DNA of 20,937 bases from an uncultured Actinomycetes bacterium (GTDB lineage Bacteria > Actinomycetota > Actinomycetes > Nanopelagicales > Nanopelagicaceae). Both the position numbers and the translations under genes were made by a program. The stretch's first letter is position 1, and each line of letters opens with the position of its first letter. The notes below the pieces were generated by a model. The model saw only the letters and a list, made by a program, of their open reading frames with translations, did not search any database and had not been told where the DNA came from. Of this stretch, positions 1-9,722 are shown one piece after another. Location of the stretch: the NCBI GenBank assembly GCA_903898855.1, contig CAIUHB010000008.1:1-20937 (forward strand), read 5' to 3'.

Positions 1-9
1 TCAATAGAG

Positions 10-127
10 TTTCGGCGGCCATAGCGAGAGGGAAACGCCCGGTCCCATTCCGAACCCGGAAGCTAAGCCTCTCAGCGTCGATGGTACTGCAAGGGGGACC
101 TTGTGGGAGAGTAGATCGCCGCCGGAC
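10..127 (+). rRNA. rrf: 5S ribosomal RNA
   Basis: This is the 5S rRNA of the large ribosomal subunit. The terminal helix is visible: bases 11-19 pair with 118-126, with one G-U pair. Between the strands lies the expected 5S core, including the conserved CCGAACCCGGAAGCTAAG-type stretch near 49-67. Length is about 118 nt, normal for bacterial 5S. It sits at the window edge, so 16S and 23S genes would lie upstream, outside the window. A Rho-independent terminator follows within about 10 bases, as expected at the end of an rRNA operon. The exact ends are uncertain by a few bases. Confidence 0.95.
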
Positions 128-136
128 ATCATTTAT

Positions 137-173
137 AAAAGCGCCTGTTGTTAATTCAACGGGCGCTTTTTTT
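137..173 (+). terminator. Rho-independent terminator of the rRNA operon
   Basis: Bases 137-150 and 157-170 form a 14-bp stem with one G-U pair around a six-base loop (TTAATT). The 3' arm ends in an unbroken run of seven T residues (167-173). It lies directly after the 5S rRNA, so it most likely ends rRNA operon transcription. Confidence 0.95.
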
Positions 174-248
174 ATGCCCAGTTTCGTACTATCCACATTA
201 TTTGTTGATTGAGAATTGCACCTATCAAAAGTGTTCAATAGTTCGTGC

Positions 249-641
249 ATGACAAAGAGAGAACCTGTTAAGAGCGCTGTTAAGAAGAATGTGAATGAAA
301 CATCGAAAAAGGAGATACCCAACGACGACTTTGAGTCGGTCAACGAAGTTCATTTAATTGGCCGAGTGAGCGCAACTCCGGTTGAGCGAGAGATGCCCAG
401 CGGAGATAAGGTCGTCGAATTTCGACTCATTATTGGCCGGCCCTCTTCTCGCGGGAGTAAGCGAGAGGTAGATACTCTCGATATCGCCGCATGGAGCGCC
501 AAGAGTAGGCGCTCAGCTCTCGGACTTAAAGCGGGAATCTGGGTGGAGGTGGATGGAGCAGTCCGCCGGCGCTTCTGGCAAGCACCCACAGGACTTGCGA
601 GCCGTTGGCAGGTAGAAGCGCACACCTTGACCCGCCTTTAG
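249..641 (+). CDS. ssb: Single-stranded DNA-binding (SSB-like) OB-fold protein
   Basis: The protein is 130 residues from ATG 249. After a basic, probably disordered N-terminus of about 30 residues it shows an SSB-type OB fold: a NEVHLIGRVS strand, then a PSGDKVVEFRL strand, then VDTLDIAAW and the closing strand GIWVEVDGAVRR. SSB proteins bind and protect single-stranded DNA in replication, repair and recombination. The chain stops at TLTRL soon after the OB fold. It therefore lacks the long glycine/proline-rich linker and acidic tip that housekeeping SSB uses to recruit partners. This is probably a secondary SSB paralogue, not the replicative one. An in-frame TTG at 216 would add 11 residues. 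ATG 249 is preferred because an AATAGT box ends six bases before it, although neither start has a Shine-Dalgarno sequence. Confidence 0.8.
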   Translation: MTKREPVKSAVKKNVNETSKKEIPNDDFESVNEVHLIGRVSATPVEREMPSGDKVVEFRLIIGRPSSRGSKREVDTLDIAAWSAKSRRSALGLKAGIWVEVDGAVRRRFWQAPTGLASRWQVEAHTLTRL

Positions 642-654
642 ATAGGTTTAGCTC

Positions 655-828
655 ATGAACGAAAACTTCAATTCCGGCGAAAATCTTGCCCCAGAGAAGG
701 TCAATATCGAATCGGTAAAACGACGGATTGCTGATATTTCCACTCTTCCACTTGAGAGCCATAGCCAAGAGTTTGAGGAAGTGCATGCAGATCTGCAACG
801 CGCGCTCACTCAGATTGATGGACTCTAG
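655..828 (+). CDS. Small conserved actinobacterial protein (57 aa) upstream of tlyA
   Basis: A 57-codon frame starts at ATG 655, 13 bases after the SSB-like gene, and ends with TAG at 826-828. The second half carries the pattern LPLESHSQEFEEVHADLQRAL, two short amphipathic helices ending in QIDGL. This resembles the small conserved hypothetical protein that precedes tlyA in many Actinobacteria (Rv1693 position in M. tuberculosis). No function is known to me, and there is no signal peptide, membrane segment or metal motif. Composition is acidic and soluble, with heptad-like spacing that could allow dimerisation or docking to a partner. The assignment rests on position and the LPxExHxxxFExVHxxLQxAL pattern. 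It is easily missed because it is short. Confidence 0.75.
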   Translation: MNENFNSGENLAPEKVNIESVKRRIADISTLPLESHSQEFEEVHADLQRALTQIDGL

Positions 829-847
829 AGATTTACTCTCACACTGT

Positions 848-1636
848 ATGAAGACTCGTCTAGATGCTGAATTGGTTCGCCGAGGTTTAGCACGATCTCG
901 TGATCACGCCGCTGATTTGATTGAATCGCGTTCAGTGATTGTTGGAGGAATTCCAGCAACAAAGCCAGCATCCCAAGTTGACGCTGAAACCTCCATTAAA
1001 TTGCAGGGGGAGCGCGATGATTTCGTTTCACGAGGTGGGCATAAATTAGCTGGTGCACTTGATGCCTTCCCCGAAGTAATTGTTGCGGGCAGAAGAGCGC
1101 TTGATGCTGGAGCTTCGACGGGCGGATTTACAGATGTACTTCTCAAACGCGAAGTAGATCATGTTGTTGCAGTCGATGTTGGTTACGGTCAGATGGCTTG
1201 GGAGATTCGACAAGACCCACGGGTGACTGTGCTTGATCGAACCAACGTTCGTCATCTAACTATTGAGCAAATTGGTGAACCAGTTGACTTAATCGTCGCG
1301 GATTTATCTTTTATTTCTCTCACTTTGGTTCTCCCAGCTCTGGTCTCGGTCTCAAAAACCAGCGCAGATTTTTTAGTGATGGTTAAGCCGCAATTTGAGG
1401 TAGGTCGAGAGCGACTTGGCGCTGGCGGGGTAGTTCGGGATCCGATTTTGCGAAAATCTGCAGTGCAAGAGGTGGCAGATTCGGCCTACGATATGGGACT
1501 TGGCTGTCTTGGCGTAGTAGCAAGTTCACTTCCGGGACCATCTGGAAATGTTGAATATTTCCTCTGGCTCAAACGAGGCGCGCCAGAGTTGTCACAGGAA
1601 AAGTTAGATCGTGCAATTGAGGAGGGTCCAGCCTGA
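848..1636 (+). CDS. tlyA: TlyA family rRNA 2'-O-methyltransferase
   Basis: The protein is 262 residues, close to the usual 268. TlyA methylates ribose 2'-OH groups of rRNA (C1409 of 16S and C1920 of 23S in mycobacteria), using S-adenosylmethionine. Loss of the enzyme gives capreomycin resistance. An S4 RNA-binding domain fills residues 3-60 (RLDAELVRRGLARSR). A RrmJ/FtsJ-type methyltransferase follows: SRGGHKL at 61-67, the SAM loop DAGASTGGF at 86-94, ADLSFISL at 151-158, VMVKPQFE at 177-184 and GPSGNVEYF at 230-238. The likely catalytic tetrad is K66, D152, K180 and E236. ATG 848 is preferred over the in-frame ATG at 818. The S4 domain begins at once after it, and a TACTCT box lies eight bases upstream while no Shine-Dalgarno is seen. 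The stop overlaps the nadK start by one base. Confidence 0.93.
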   Translation: MKTRLDAELVRRGLARSRDHAADLIESRSVIVGGIPATKPASQVDAETSIKLQGERDDFVSRGGHKLAGALDAFPEVIVAGRRALDAGASTGGFTDVLLKREVDHVVAVDVGYGQMAWEIRQDPRVTVLDRTNVRHLTIEQIGEPVDLIVADLSFISLTLVLPALVSVSKTSADFLVMVKPQFEVGRERLGAGGVVRDPILRKSAVQEVADSAYDMGLGCLGVVASSLPGPSGNVEYFLWLKRGAPELSQEKLDRAIEEGPA

Positions 1637-2496
1637 TGTCTAATGCTCAATCCATCCTCTTTGTCATACATCCATCCCGAGCTGAGGCAGCCCACTATGC
1701 CGCAGAACTTCAGACTCTGCTTTTGGCTGCGGGTTGTCAGGTCTTTACAAATAATCATTCACTACTTCCCTCTGCTCCAGAGCACGCAAGCGGTAATCGT
1801 TATGACTTAGTAGTTGTGCTCGGGGGAGATGGCACCATCCTGCGTGCAGCTGAATTGCTGGGCGAGAACACAACTCCAATTCTTGGTATTAATTTAGGAA
1901 ATGTTGGCTTCCTGGCTCAAGTAACTCGGCCAACGATGGAAGATTTAGTTTCAGCTATCGTCAATCGTCGCTTTCATTTCGAGCCACGCTTAACGGTGAC
2001 TTACTCGGTTTACCGAGATGGAGAGTTGCTAACAAAAGGTTGGGCGCTTAATGAGGCGACGGTTGAACGAGGAAGCAATCAGATGGTTGAACTCTTCGTC
2101 CAGATCGATAACCGTCCACTATCTATGTGGGGTTGCGATGGAGTCATTTGTGCGACTCCAACTGGTTCAACTGCTTACGCCTTCTCCGCCGGTGGGCCTG
2201 TGGTGTGGCCGGAGGTAGATGCATTAGTTCTTCTGCCCCTAGCAGCACATGCGCTCTTCTCTAGGCCAATGGTGATTTCGCCGGATTCTCAGATAGTTGT
2301 TGAGATTGAATCTGCCACTGCTGAGATTTCAGCTGATGGCATGCGTCGAACCCAATTGTTGAAGGGCGATCGAATCATTCTCACTCGTAGTCCGGAAAAG
2401 GTAAATCTTGTATATATTCAAGATGGTGTATTCACAGACCGCTTAGTTGCAAAGTTCAAATTGCCTGTCGAGGGTTGGCGTGGTGAAGCGAAGTAG
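1636..2496 (+). CDS. nadK: NAD kinase
   Basis: This enzyme phosphorylates NAD to NADP, the only de novo source of NADP; actinobacterial forms also accept polyphosphate. It has 286 residues, normal for the family. Diagnostic motifs are GGDGT at 63-67, LGINLGNVGFLA near 83-94, NEATVER at 139-145 and the glycine-rich CDGVICATPTGSTAY at 167-181. WPEVDALVLLPLAAHALFSRP follows, as in the mycobacterial enzyme. The start ATG overlaps the tlyA stop (TGATG), and GAGGAGGGT at 1619-1627 is a clear ribosome binding site. Translational coupling with tlyA is therefore likely. The 3' end overlaps recN by 14 bases. The order tlyA, nadK, recN is conserved across Actinobacteria. Confidence 0.97.
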   Translation: MSNAQSILFVIHPSRAEAAHYAAELQTLLLAAGCQVFTNNHSLLPSAPEHASGNRYDLVVVLGGDGTILRAAELLGENTTPILGINLGNVGFLAQVTRPTMEDLVSAIVNRRFHFEPRLTVTYSVYRDGELLTKGWALNEATVERGSNQMVELFVQIDNRPLSMWGCDGVICATPTGSTAYAFSAGGPVVWPEVDALVLLPLAAHALFSRPMVISPDSQIVVEIESATAEISADGMRRTQLLKGDRIILTRSPEKVNLVYIQDGVFTDRLVAKFKLPVEGWRGEAK

Positions 2497-4198
2497 TTCA
2501 CTAGAGCAATTAACTATTAAATCCCTCGGCGTTATTGAGAGCGCAGAGTTGGAGTTTGGTCCGGGATTAACGGTTCTCACCGGTGAAACTGGCGCCGGCA
2601 AGACCATGGTGCTCACTGCCATTGGTTTGATTCTTGGTGGTAAGGCAGATTCCGATTTTGTTCGTACCGGCTCTGAACGTTTGAGCGTAGGCGCGCTTTT
2701 CAATGTTGGCGAAGAATTAGCAACTCAAGTTGAAGAAATTGGTGGAGTCGTTGAGGATGGCGAACTCACGATTTCTCGTGGCGTGAGTGATGCAGGTAAG
2801 TCTCGCTCCACGCTGGCTGGGGTAGTTGCTACAAATGCTCAACTCAGTGAGCTGGGTCAGAATTTAGTTGAGATTCATGCCCAATCAAGTACAGCTCGAT
2901 TGGCAAAAAATTCAGTGCAGCGAGAGTTGCTCGATCGCTTCGGCGGCAATGAAGCTGTGCTATCTCAATATCAGAGCGTTCTCGCTACCTATAAAGAGTT
3001 GCACTCTCGAATTGCAGTATTGAAATCCCAGTTGAAGGAGCGAGACTCAGAGCTGGAAGCTATTGCAACATTCCTCGCAGATTTCAATAAGGTAACTCCT
3101 GTTGCGGGTGAATTAGAAGCCATCGATAATGAGATTTCAAAGCTCGGTTCGGTAGAGGCCATACATGCCGACTTATCTCTGGTTCTTTCGCTGCTCTCTG
3201 ATGATGACACTTCCGTCACTAATTTGCTTAATCAGGCGCGCAAACCTTTGGAAGGGCTGCGCGAAAAAGATCTGGAACTCGATCCACTCATTGATAATTT
3301 TCTCGAGGCGCACTATTCACTTCAAGAAAGCGCGGGGGAGATTGCACGTTATTTATCCTCGCTGGAGGCTGATCCAGCACGCTTTGAGTACTTACAGCAA
3401 CGCAAAGCTGCCATCACTGCACTGTTGAAGAAGCATGGTAAGGGTTCTGATAAAAATGCGGCATATCTCCAACTTATTGAAGATGGCGCGAGTGCTTCTA
3501 CTCGGGTAAAGGATTTGCAGGGTGGCGATGCACGTTTGGAAGAACTGGAAGCAGAACTGAATGTGGTTTTTGGTGAACTCGCAAAGGCGGCCAAAGTGCT
3601 CTCGGGTAAACGTCAGCAGGCCGCGGCAGATTTGGCTCTGAAGGTTTCAGTTGAATTAAAGGCACTTTCTATGCCTGCTGCCGAGTTTACAATTTCAGTC
3701 ATTGCTTCTGATATGAAGGAAATAAGGAATTTCTCCGATACTGGAGTAGATGAGGTGCACTACCTCTTTGCTAGCCACCCTGGTGCAAATCCGCTACCGA
3801 TCAACAAAGCAGCAAGCGGTGGCGAACTCTCTCGTATCATGTTGGCCTTAGAAGTTGTTCTTGCAGCCACTTCGCCAGTAGGTACATATATTTTCGATGA
3901 AGTAGATGCCGGCGTGGGTGGCAAAGCTGCGGTAGAAGTCGGCCGCAGATTGGCTGCGCTGGCTAAGAGCGCACAAGTTATTGTTGTTACTCACCTTGCG
4001 CAGGTAGCAGTTTGGGCAGATACGCACCTGGTCATCAATAAGGACCAATCAGGTTCGTACTCGCTAAGCAGCGTAATTAAAGTAGATGGGGCCAATCGGG
4101 CCCGGGAAGTTGCCCGCTTGCTCTCCGGGCAAGAAGATTCTCAAACCGCCCAGGAACACGCCGCCGAGCTTCTCAAAATGGCCGAGGCTAGTGTCTAG
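2483..4198 (+). CDS. recN: DNA repair protein RecN
   Basis: RecN is an SMC-like ATPase that acts early at DNA double-strand breaks and holds broken ends or sister chromatids together. The protein is about 571 residues, within the family range. Walker A is GETGAGKT at 34-41. A long coiled-coil-rich middle follows (roughly 150-380). The ABC signature ASGGELSRIMLALE is near residue 445, Walker B YIFDEVDAGVGG near 470 and the H-loop VVTHLAQVAVWAD near 495. GTG at 2483 is preferred: AGGG at 2471-2474 gives a suitable ribosome site, and LEQLTIKSLGVI, the usual RecN beginning, follows. GTG 2480 or an upstream TTG at 2447 are alternatives. pyrG begins only 22 bases downstream, whereas many relatives have steA and mctB between. 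Confidence 0.95.
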   Translation: MKRSSSLEQLTIKSLGVIESAELEFGPGLTVLTGETGAGKTMVLTAIGLILGGKADSDFVRTGSERLSVGALFNVGEELATQVEEIGGVVEDGELTISRGVSDAGKSRSTLAGVVATNAQLSELGQNLVEIHAQSSTARLAKNSVQRELLDRFGGNEAVLSQYQSVLATYKELHSRIAVLKSQLKERDSELEAIATFLADFNKVTPVAGELEAIDNEISKLGSVEAIHADLSLVLSLLSDDDTSVTNLLNQARKPLEGLREKDLELDPLIDNFLEAHYSLQESAGEIARYLSSLEADPARFEYLQQRKAAITALLKKHGKGSDKNAAYLQLIEDGASASTRVKDLQGGDARLEELEAELNVVFGELAKAAKVLSGKRQQAAADLALKVSVELKALSMPAAEFTISVIASDMKEIRNFSDTGVDEVHYLFASHPGANPLPINKAASGGELSRIMLALEVVLAATSPVGTYIFDEVDAGVGGKAAVEVGRRLAALAKSAQVIVVTHLAQVAVWADTHLVINKDQSGSYSLSSVIKVDGANRAREVARLLSGQEDSQTAQEHAAELLKMAEASV

Positions 4199-4214
4199 AA
4201 CCATGATAAGTTAG

Positions 4215-6779
<2,565 letters not shown>

Positions 6780-6783
<4 letters not shown>

Positions 6784-7178
6784 CGACCCCGCAAACGTCT
6801 TGCGATAATGCTTTGGTCACCCTTTGTCTCTAGATCCGCGATGATAATTGCTAGTGATTCGCGAACAATGCGACCGCGATCAACTGCTAATCCCAGATCG
6901 CCACGTAGTGCAAGTCGTGCTTGCTCAAGATCATAAAGTTCTTCGGGGGAGAGATAGACAGTAATTTTCTCATCATGGCGTTCGCGACCACTTGGCGAAC
7001 GATCGAAACCATTAACTCTACGACGAGGAGTGGTGCGTACGGATTTCTTTGCAGCAGGAAGAAGTGTCTCAACTGGTGCCTCTTCGGCTGCAATTGTTTT
7101 GTGGGCAGGTACTGCGCTTAAGGTAGTTGTTTGACGAAAGAGTTCGTCGGCTCCTGGAAGTGTGACTCTGCGGCTCAT
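6780..7178 (-). CDS. Putative ribbon-helix-helix DNA-binding partner of ParA
   Basis: The 132-residue protein is not assigned to a named family here. Residues 1-65 look disordered and very basic, with a conserved-looking opening SRRVTLPGADELFR and an arginine cluster TTPRRRVNGFDR at 49-60. Residues 70-117 fit a ribbon-helix-helix fold: a short strand DEKITVYLS, helix A PEELYDLEQARLALRG, a turn, then helix B DRGRIVRESLAIIIADLE. The order of a flexible basic N-terminus and a C-terminal ribbon-helix-helix resembles ParG/ParB-type centromere-binding partners of ParA. Its ATG follows the parA stop without a gap (TAAATG), with GGAGGA at about 7186-7191 as ribosome site, so the two are surely co-expressed. 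A role as ParA partner and autorepressor is inference from fold and position. Confidence 0.7.
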
Positions 7179-8099
7179 TTAATTAGCTCCTCCTCGAACG
7201 ATAAGTTCTCGCGCTAGTCGACGATATGAATTTGCGCCAGCAGAGCTGCTAGCAAAGGTTGTGATTGGTTGGCCTTTCACGGTGGATTCCGAGAAACGAA
7301 CCGTGCGAGCGATCACAGTATCTAATAAGAGATCTGGGAATTGTCCTGAGATTAGCTCAAGTACATCTTTAGAGTGGGCAGTTTTGCGTTCAAACATCGT
7401 CGCCAAGATTCCATAGACTTCAAGATGAGGATTGATTGCAGCCTTAATCTTTTCAATGGTTGTTGTTACAAGTTGCAGTCCAAGAACTGCGAAGAATTCA
7501 CATTCCATTGGGATGATGACGCCATCAGAGGCGGTAAGAGCGTTCACCGTAAGAGTGCCGAGTGAAGGCGAGCAATCGATGAGTACATCATCATATGAAG
7601 TGAGAATCGGTGCCAAAATCTTGCGAAGCATTAACTCTTTAGCGATCTCTGATGCGAAGCGACTATCTGCACCAGCAAGGTCATAGTGACCGCGAATGAA
7701 ATCTAGCCCCGGAACGCTTGATTTTAAGATGGTTCCGCGAACATCCTCATTGAGATCATTGAGTAAGTGCCAGATTGAACCCTGCTGCTCATCAATGGCT
7801 GGTTTGGTAATACCTAGTCCTGATGTCATCGATGCTTGTGAATCAAAGTCGATAAGTAATACTCGGCGGCCCATTTCGGCCAATGCGGCACCTAGATTGA
7901 TGGTTGTCGTTGTTTTACCGACACCACCCTTTTGATTAACAATTGAGATTACGCGCGCCTTGTTCTCTTTGGGAGCTCCTGGATTTTCAGGAAAGGTCAG
8001 CGGCTTGCGGCCAAGAATTACCGAGGTAGAGGAGGCCTCTTCGTCGCGATTTGTCGATTTAGCGTCGAAGCGAGAAACCTCTTGAGAGCTTTTTGCCAT
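7179..8099 (-). CDS. parA: ParA family (Soj-like) partition ATPase
   Basis: The 306-residue protein has a disordered N-terminal extension of about 48 residues and then a MinD/ParA-type ATPase. The deviant Walker A is KGGVGKTT at 57-64 (QKGGVGKTTTTINLG). The switch region is LLIDFDSQAS at 81-90. The Walker B strand is DVLIDCSPSLGTLTVNAL, and IPMECEFFAVLGL follows. Such ATPases dimerise with ATP on nucleoid DNA and move cargo when stimulated by a ParB-like partner. The homologue next to scpA is conserved in Actinobacteria (Rv1708 position) and is distinct from the origin-proximal parAB pair, which is not in this window. Here it lies on the opposite strand to scpA and is followed directly by a small ribbon-helix-helix gene. 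Its promoter contains an inverted repeat. Confidence 0.92.
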   Translation of the reverse strand: MAKSSQEVSRFDAKSTNRDEEASSTSVILGRKPLTFPENPGAPKENKARVISIVNQKGGVGKTTTTINLGAALAEMGRRVLLIDFDSQASMTSGLGITKPAIDEQQGSIWHLLNDLNEDVRGTILKSSVPGLDFIRGHYDLAGADSRFASEIAKELMLRKILAPILTSYDDVLIDCSPSLGTLTVNALTASDGVIIPMECEFFAVLGLQLVTTTIEKIKAAINPHLEVYGILATMFERKTAHSKDVLELISGQFPDLLLDTVIARTVRFSESTVKGQPITTFASSSAGANSYRRLARELIVRGGAN

Positions 8100-8105
8100 G
8101 GCTGG

Positions 8106-8134
8106 ACTCTACGGCGATGCGATTACCGTAGCAA
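8106..8134 (-). promoter_or_regulatory. parA promoter, apparently leaderless
   Basis: On the minus strand a -35 TTGCTA (8129-8134) and -10 TAGAGT (8106-8111) are separated by exactly 17 bases. The parA ATG (8097-8099) begins six bases after the -10 box, where the transcript would start. No Shine-Dalgarno fits in this space, so the mRNA is probably leaderless. This is a sequence-pattern prediction without expression data. Confidence 0.6.
8109..8131. promoter_or_regulatory. Inverted repeat across the parA promoter, candidate operator
   Basis: CTACGG at 8109-8114 and CCGTAG at 8126-8131 are perfect 6-bp inverted arms around an 11-base spacer. The arms fall on the parA -10 and -35 boxes, and the site lies in the 59-base gap between divergent parA and scpA. 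A protein bound here would block parA. The ribbon-helix-helix protein of the same operon is the obvious candidate, by analogy with autoregulated partition operons. Confidence 0.5.
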
Positions 8135-8158
8135 GCGCGAGTGAAGTACCTTTCTCGC

Positions 8159-9097
8159 ATGAATGAGGGGGAGAATTTGAGCGCAGAATTAGCGCCGCAA
8201 GCCACCTCGACGGAGGCCTCGCAAGTCTCCCAGGGCTCCCAAGGCCCAGAAGGCCCGGAAACCGCTGAAAATAAAGGCTTCTCCGTCCATCTTCAGAATT
8301 TCGATGGCCCCTTCGATCTGCTCCTCCAGCTCATAGCCCGTCACAAGATGGATGTCACCGAGGTGGCACTCGGTGTAGTGACCGATGATTTCATTGCCTA
8401 TATTCGAGCTCTAGAAGGCTCTGAGGAGGGCTGGGACCTCGATCAGACCACTGAATTCCTGGTTGTGGCAGCTACCCTGCTAGACCTGAAAGCCGCCCGC
8501 TTGCTCCCATCTGGCGAAATTGAGGATGAGGGAGATCTCGCCCTACTTGAGGCTCGAGACCTCCTATTTGCTCGTCTGCTCCAATATCGAGCTTTTAAGC
8601 AGATCGCTTCCATATTTTCCGACCGACTCAGCTACGAAGAGAAGAGCTTTGCTCGAGTCGTTGCTCTGGAAGCTCACTTCACCCAGCTCTTGCCCGAGGT
8701 CCTGATCGGGGTCGGCGCCGAGCGTTTTGCGGCCATCGCCCAGCGAGTACTGAGCCCGAAGGTCACACCAGTCGTAACGATCGACCATATTCACCGTCCT
8801 TTGGTGAGCGTGACGGAGGAGGCCACGCGCATTGTGGAGCACCTGCGCAAGAGCGCTCGATTAACCTTCCGAAACTTGGTTGGGGACGCTGACAGCACCT
8901 TGGTCGTCGTAGCCAGATTCCTTGCGCTTCTAGAGCTCTATCGGGAAGGCGTTCTCAGGTTCGAACAGGTAATCGCACTCGGCGAACTCCATATCACCTG
9001 GGTAGGAAGCGTCGATGGGGAAGTAACCGTTAGTGATGAGTTTGATATACCCGTAACTCCAGTAGAAGATGAGACAAAAGAGGAAGATAATGTCTAA
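8159..9097 (+). CDS. scpA: Segregation and condensation protein A
   Basis: ScpA is the kleisin that bridges the SMC heads and, with ScpB, forms the bacterial condensin that organises and separates chromosomes. The protein is 312 residues from ATG 8159. About 40 N-terminal residues are low in complexity (SQVSQGSQGPEGPE). The typical start FSVHLQNFDGPFDLLLQLIARHKMDV follows at 41-66, then the TEFLVVAATLLDLKAARLLP helix that contacts the SMC neck. The C-terminal winged helix is near 235-300 (VARFLALLELYREGVLRFEQ). Start choice is open. ATG 8159 has a TACCTT box six bases upstream, suggesting leaderless translation. TTG 8177 has a strong AGGGGGAG ribosome site; GTG 8141 is less likely. Its end overlaps scpB by eight bases. 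Codons look more GC-rich than in neighbours. Confidence 0.95.
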   Translation: MNEGENLSAELAPQATSTEASQVSQGSQGPEGPETAENKGFSVHLQNFDGPFDLLLQLIARHKMDVTEVALGVVTDDFIAYIRALEGSEEGWDLDQTTEFLVVAATLLDLKAARLLPSGEIEDEGDLALLEARDLLFARLLQYRAFKQIASIFSDRLSYEEKSFARVVALEAHFTQLLPEVLIGVGAERFAAIAQRVLSPKVTPVVTIDHIHRPLVSVTEEATRIVEHLRKSARLTFRNLVGDADSTLVVVARFLALLELYREGVLRFEQVIALGELHITWVGSVDGEVTVSDEFDIPVTPVEDETKEEDNV

Positions 9098-9647
9098 TTC
9101 TGAACTTCATAGATCGCTCGAAGCGATTCTCATGGTCGTAGATGAGCCGGTTTCAGAGGTCATTCTCGCCCAGATTACTGAGACTCCCACAGAGCAGGTT
9201 CTAGCCACACTGGAAGAGCTCGCTGCGGGGTATCGTAACGAGGGGCGAGGCTTTGATCTCCGCCAAGTGGCAGGCGGATGGCGTTTCTATAGCCACCCGG
9301 ATCTTGCTCCCGTTGTAGAGAAGTTCGTTTTAGATGGTCAGCAATCTCGCCTCACTCAAGCGGCGTTGGAGACTCTGGCAGTTATCGCCTACCGCCAACC
9401 AATCTCGCGCGCCCGTGTTTCAGCGATTCGTGGTGTAAATGTCGAGGCTGTTATGAAGACCTTGGTAACCCGTGGTTTAGTGGAAGAGGCTGGCCAGGAG
9501 CCCGAGAGTGGCGCCATCTTGTATCAAACAACCTCGTTCTTCCTCGAGAAGCTTGGACTCAACCAGGTGAGTGACCTCCCTGCCCTTGCTCCATTCCTTC
9601 CTGATGTTGATGGCCTCGATGAAGTACTCGCCACACTTACTGATTAG
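9090..9647 (+). CDS. scpB: Segregation and condensation protein B
   Basis: ScpB dimerises through winged-helix domains and binds ScpA, regulating the SMC complex. The protein is 185 residues, typical length. The first winged helix begins LHRSLEAILMVVDEPVS. The second contains the family hallmark TQAALETLAVIAYRQPISRARVSAIRGVN near 90-118, followed by LVTRGLVEEAGQEPESG and a TTSFFLEKLGL segment. ATG 9090 is chosen because AGAGGA at 9079-9084 gives a good ribosome site; the in-frame ATG at 9069 would overlap scpA further. The overlap with the scpA end indicates translational coupling, suiting subunits of one complex. Confidence 0.96.
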   Translation: MSNSELHRSLEAILMVVDEPVSEVILAQITETPTEQVLATLEELAAGYRNEGRGFDLRQVAGGWRFYSHPDLAPVVEKFVLDGQQSRLTQAALETLAVIAYRQPISRARVSAIRGVNVEAVMKTLVTRGLVEEAGQEPESGAILYQTTSFFLEKLGLNQVSDLPALAPFLPDVDGLDEVLATLTD

Positions 9648-9682
9648 CGAAAGCTCAACTAGTACTCTAGACTTTCTCGCAT

Positions 9683-9701
9683 AGCCCCTGAGGGCTTCTT
9701 T
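9683..9701 (+). terminator. Short terminator-like hairpin between scpB and rluB
   Basis: AGCCC (9683-9687) and GGGCT (9692-9696) form a 5-bp stem with loop CTGA, followed by TCTTT. The stem is short and the T-run is interrupted by C, so it could be only an attenuator or a pause site. It is the one signal that might separate scpAB expression from rluB. Confidence 0.4.
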
Positions 9702-9722
9702 AGCGAATTGAGGTCTGCCGTG

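Noticed and set aside
728..847. N-terminal extension of TlyA from ATG 728 or ATG 818
   Set aside because: The extension overlaps the small conserved gene at 655-828 and adds residues absent from TlyA proteins; the S4 domain begins right after ATG 848.
7374..7935. Plus-strand open frames opposite parA
   Set aside because: They are short, overlap each other and a well-supported ATPase gene, and show no ribosome sites or recognisable motifs.
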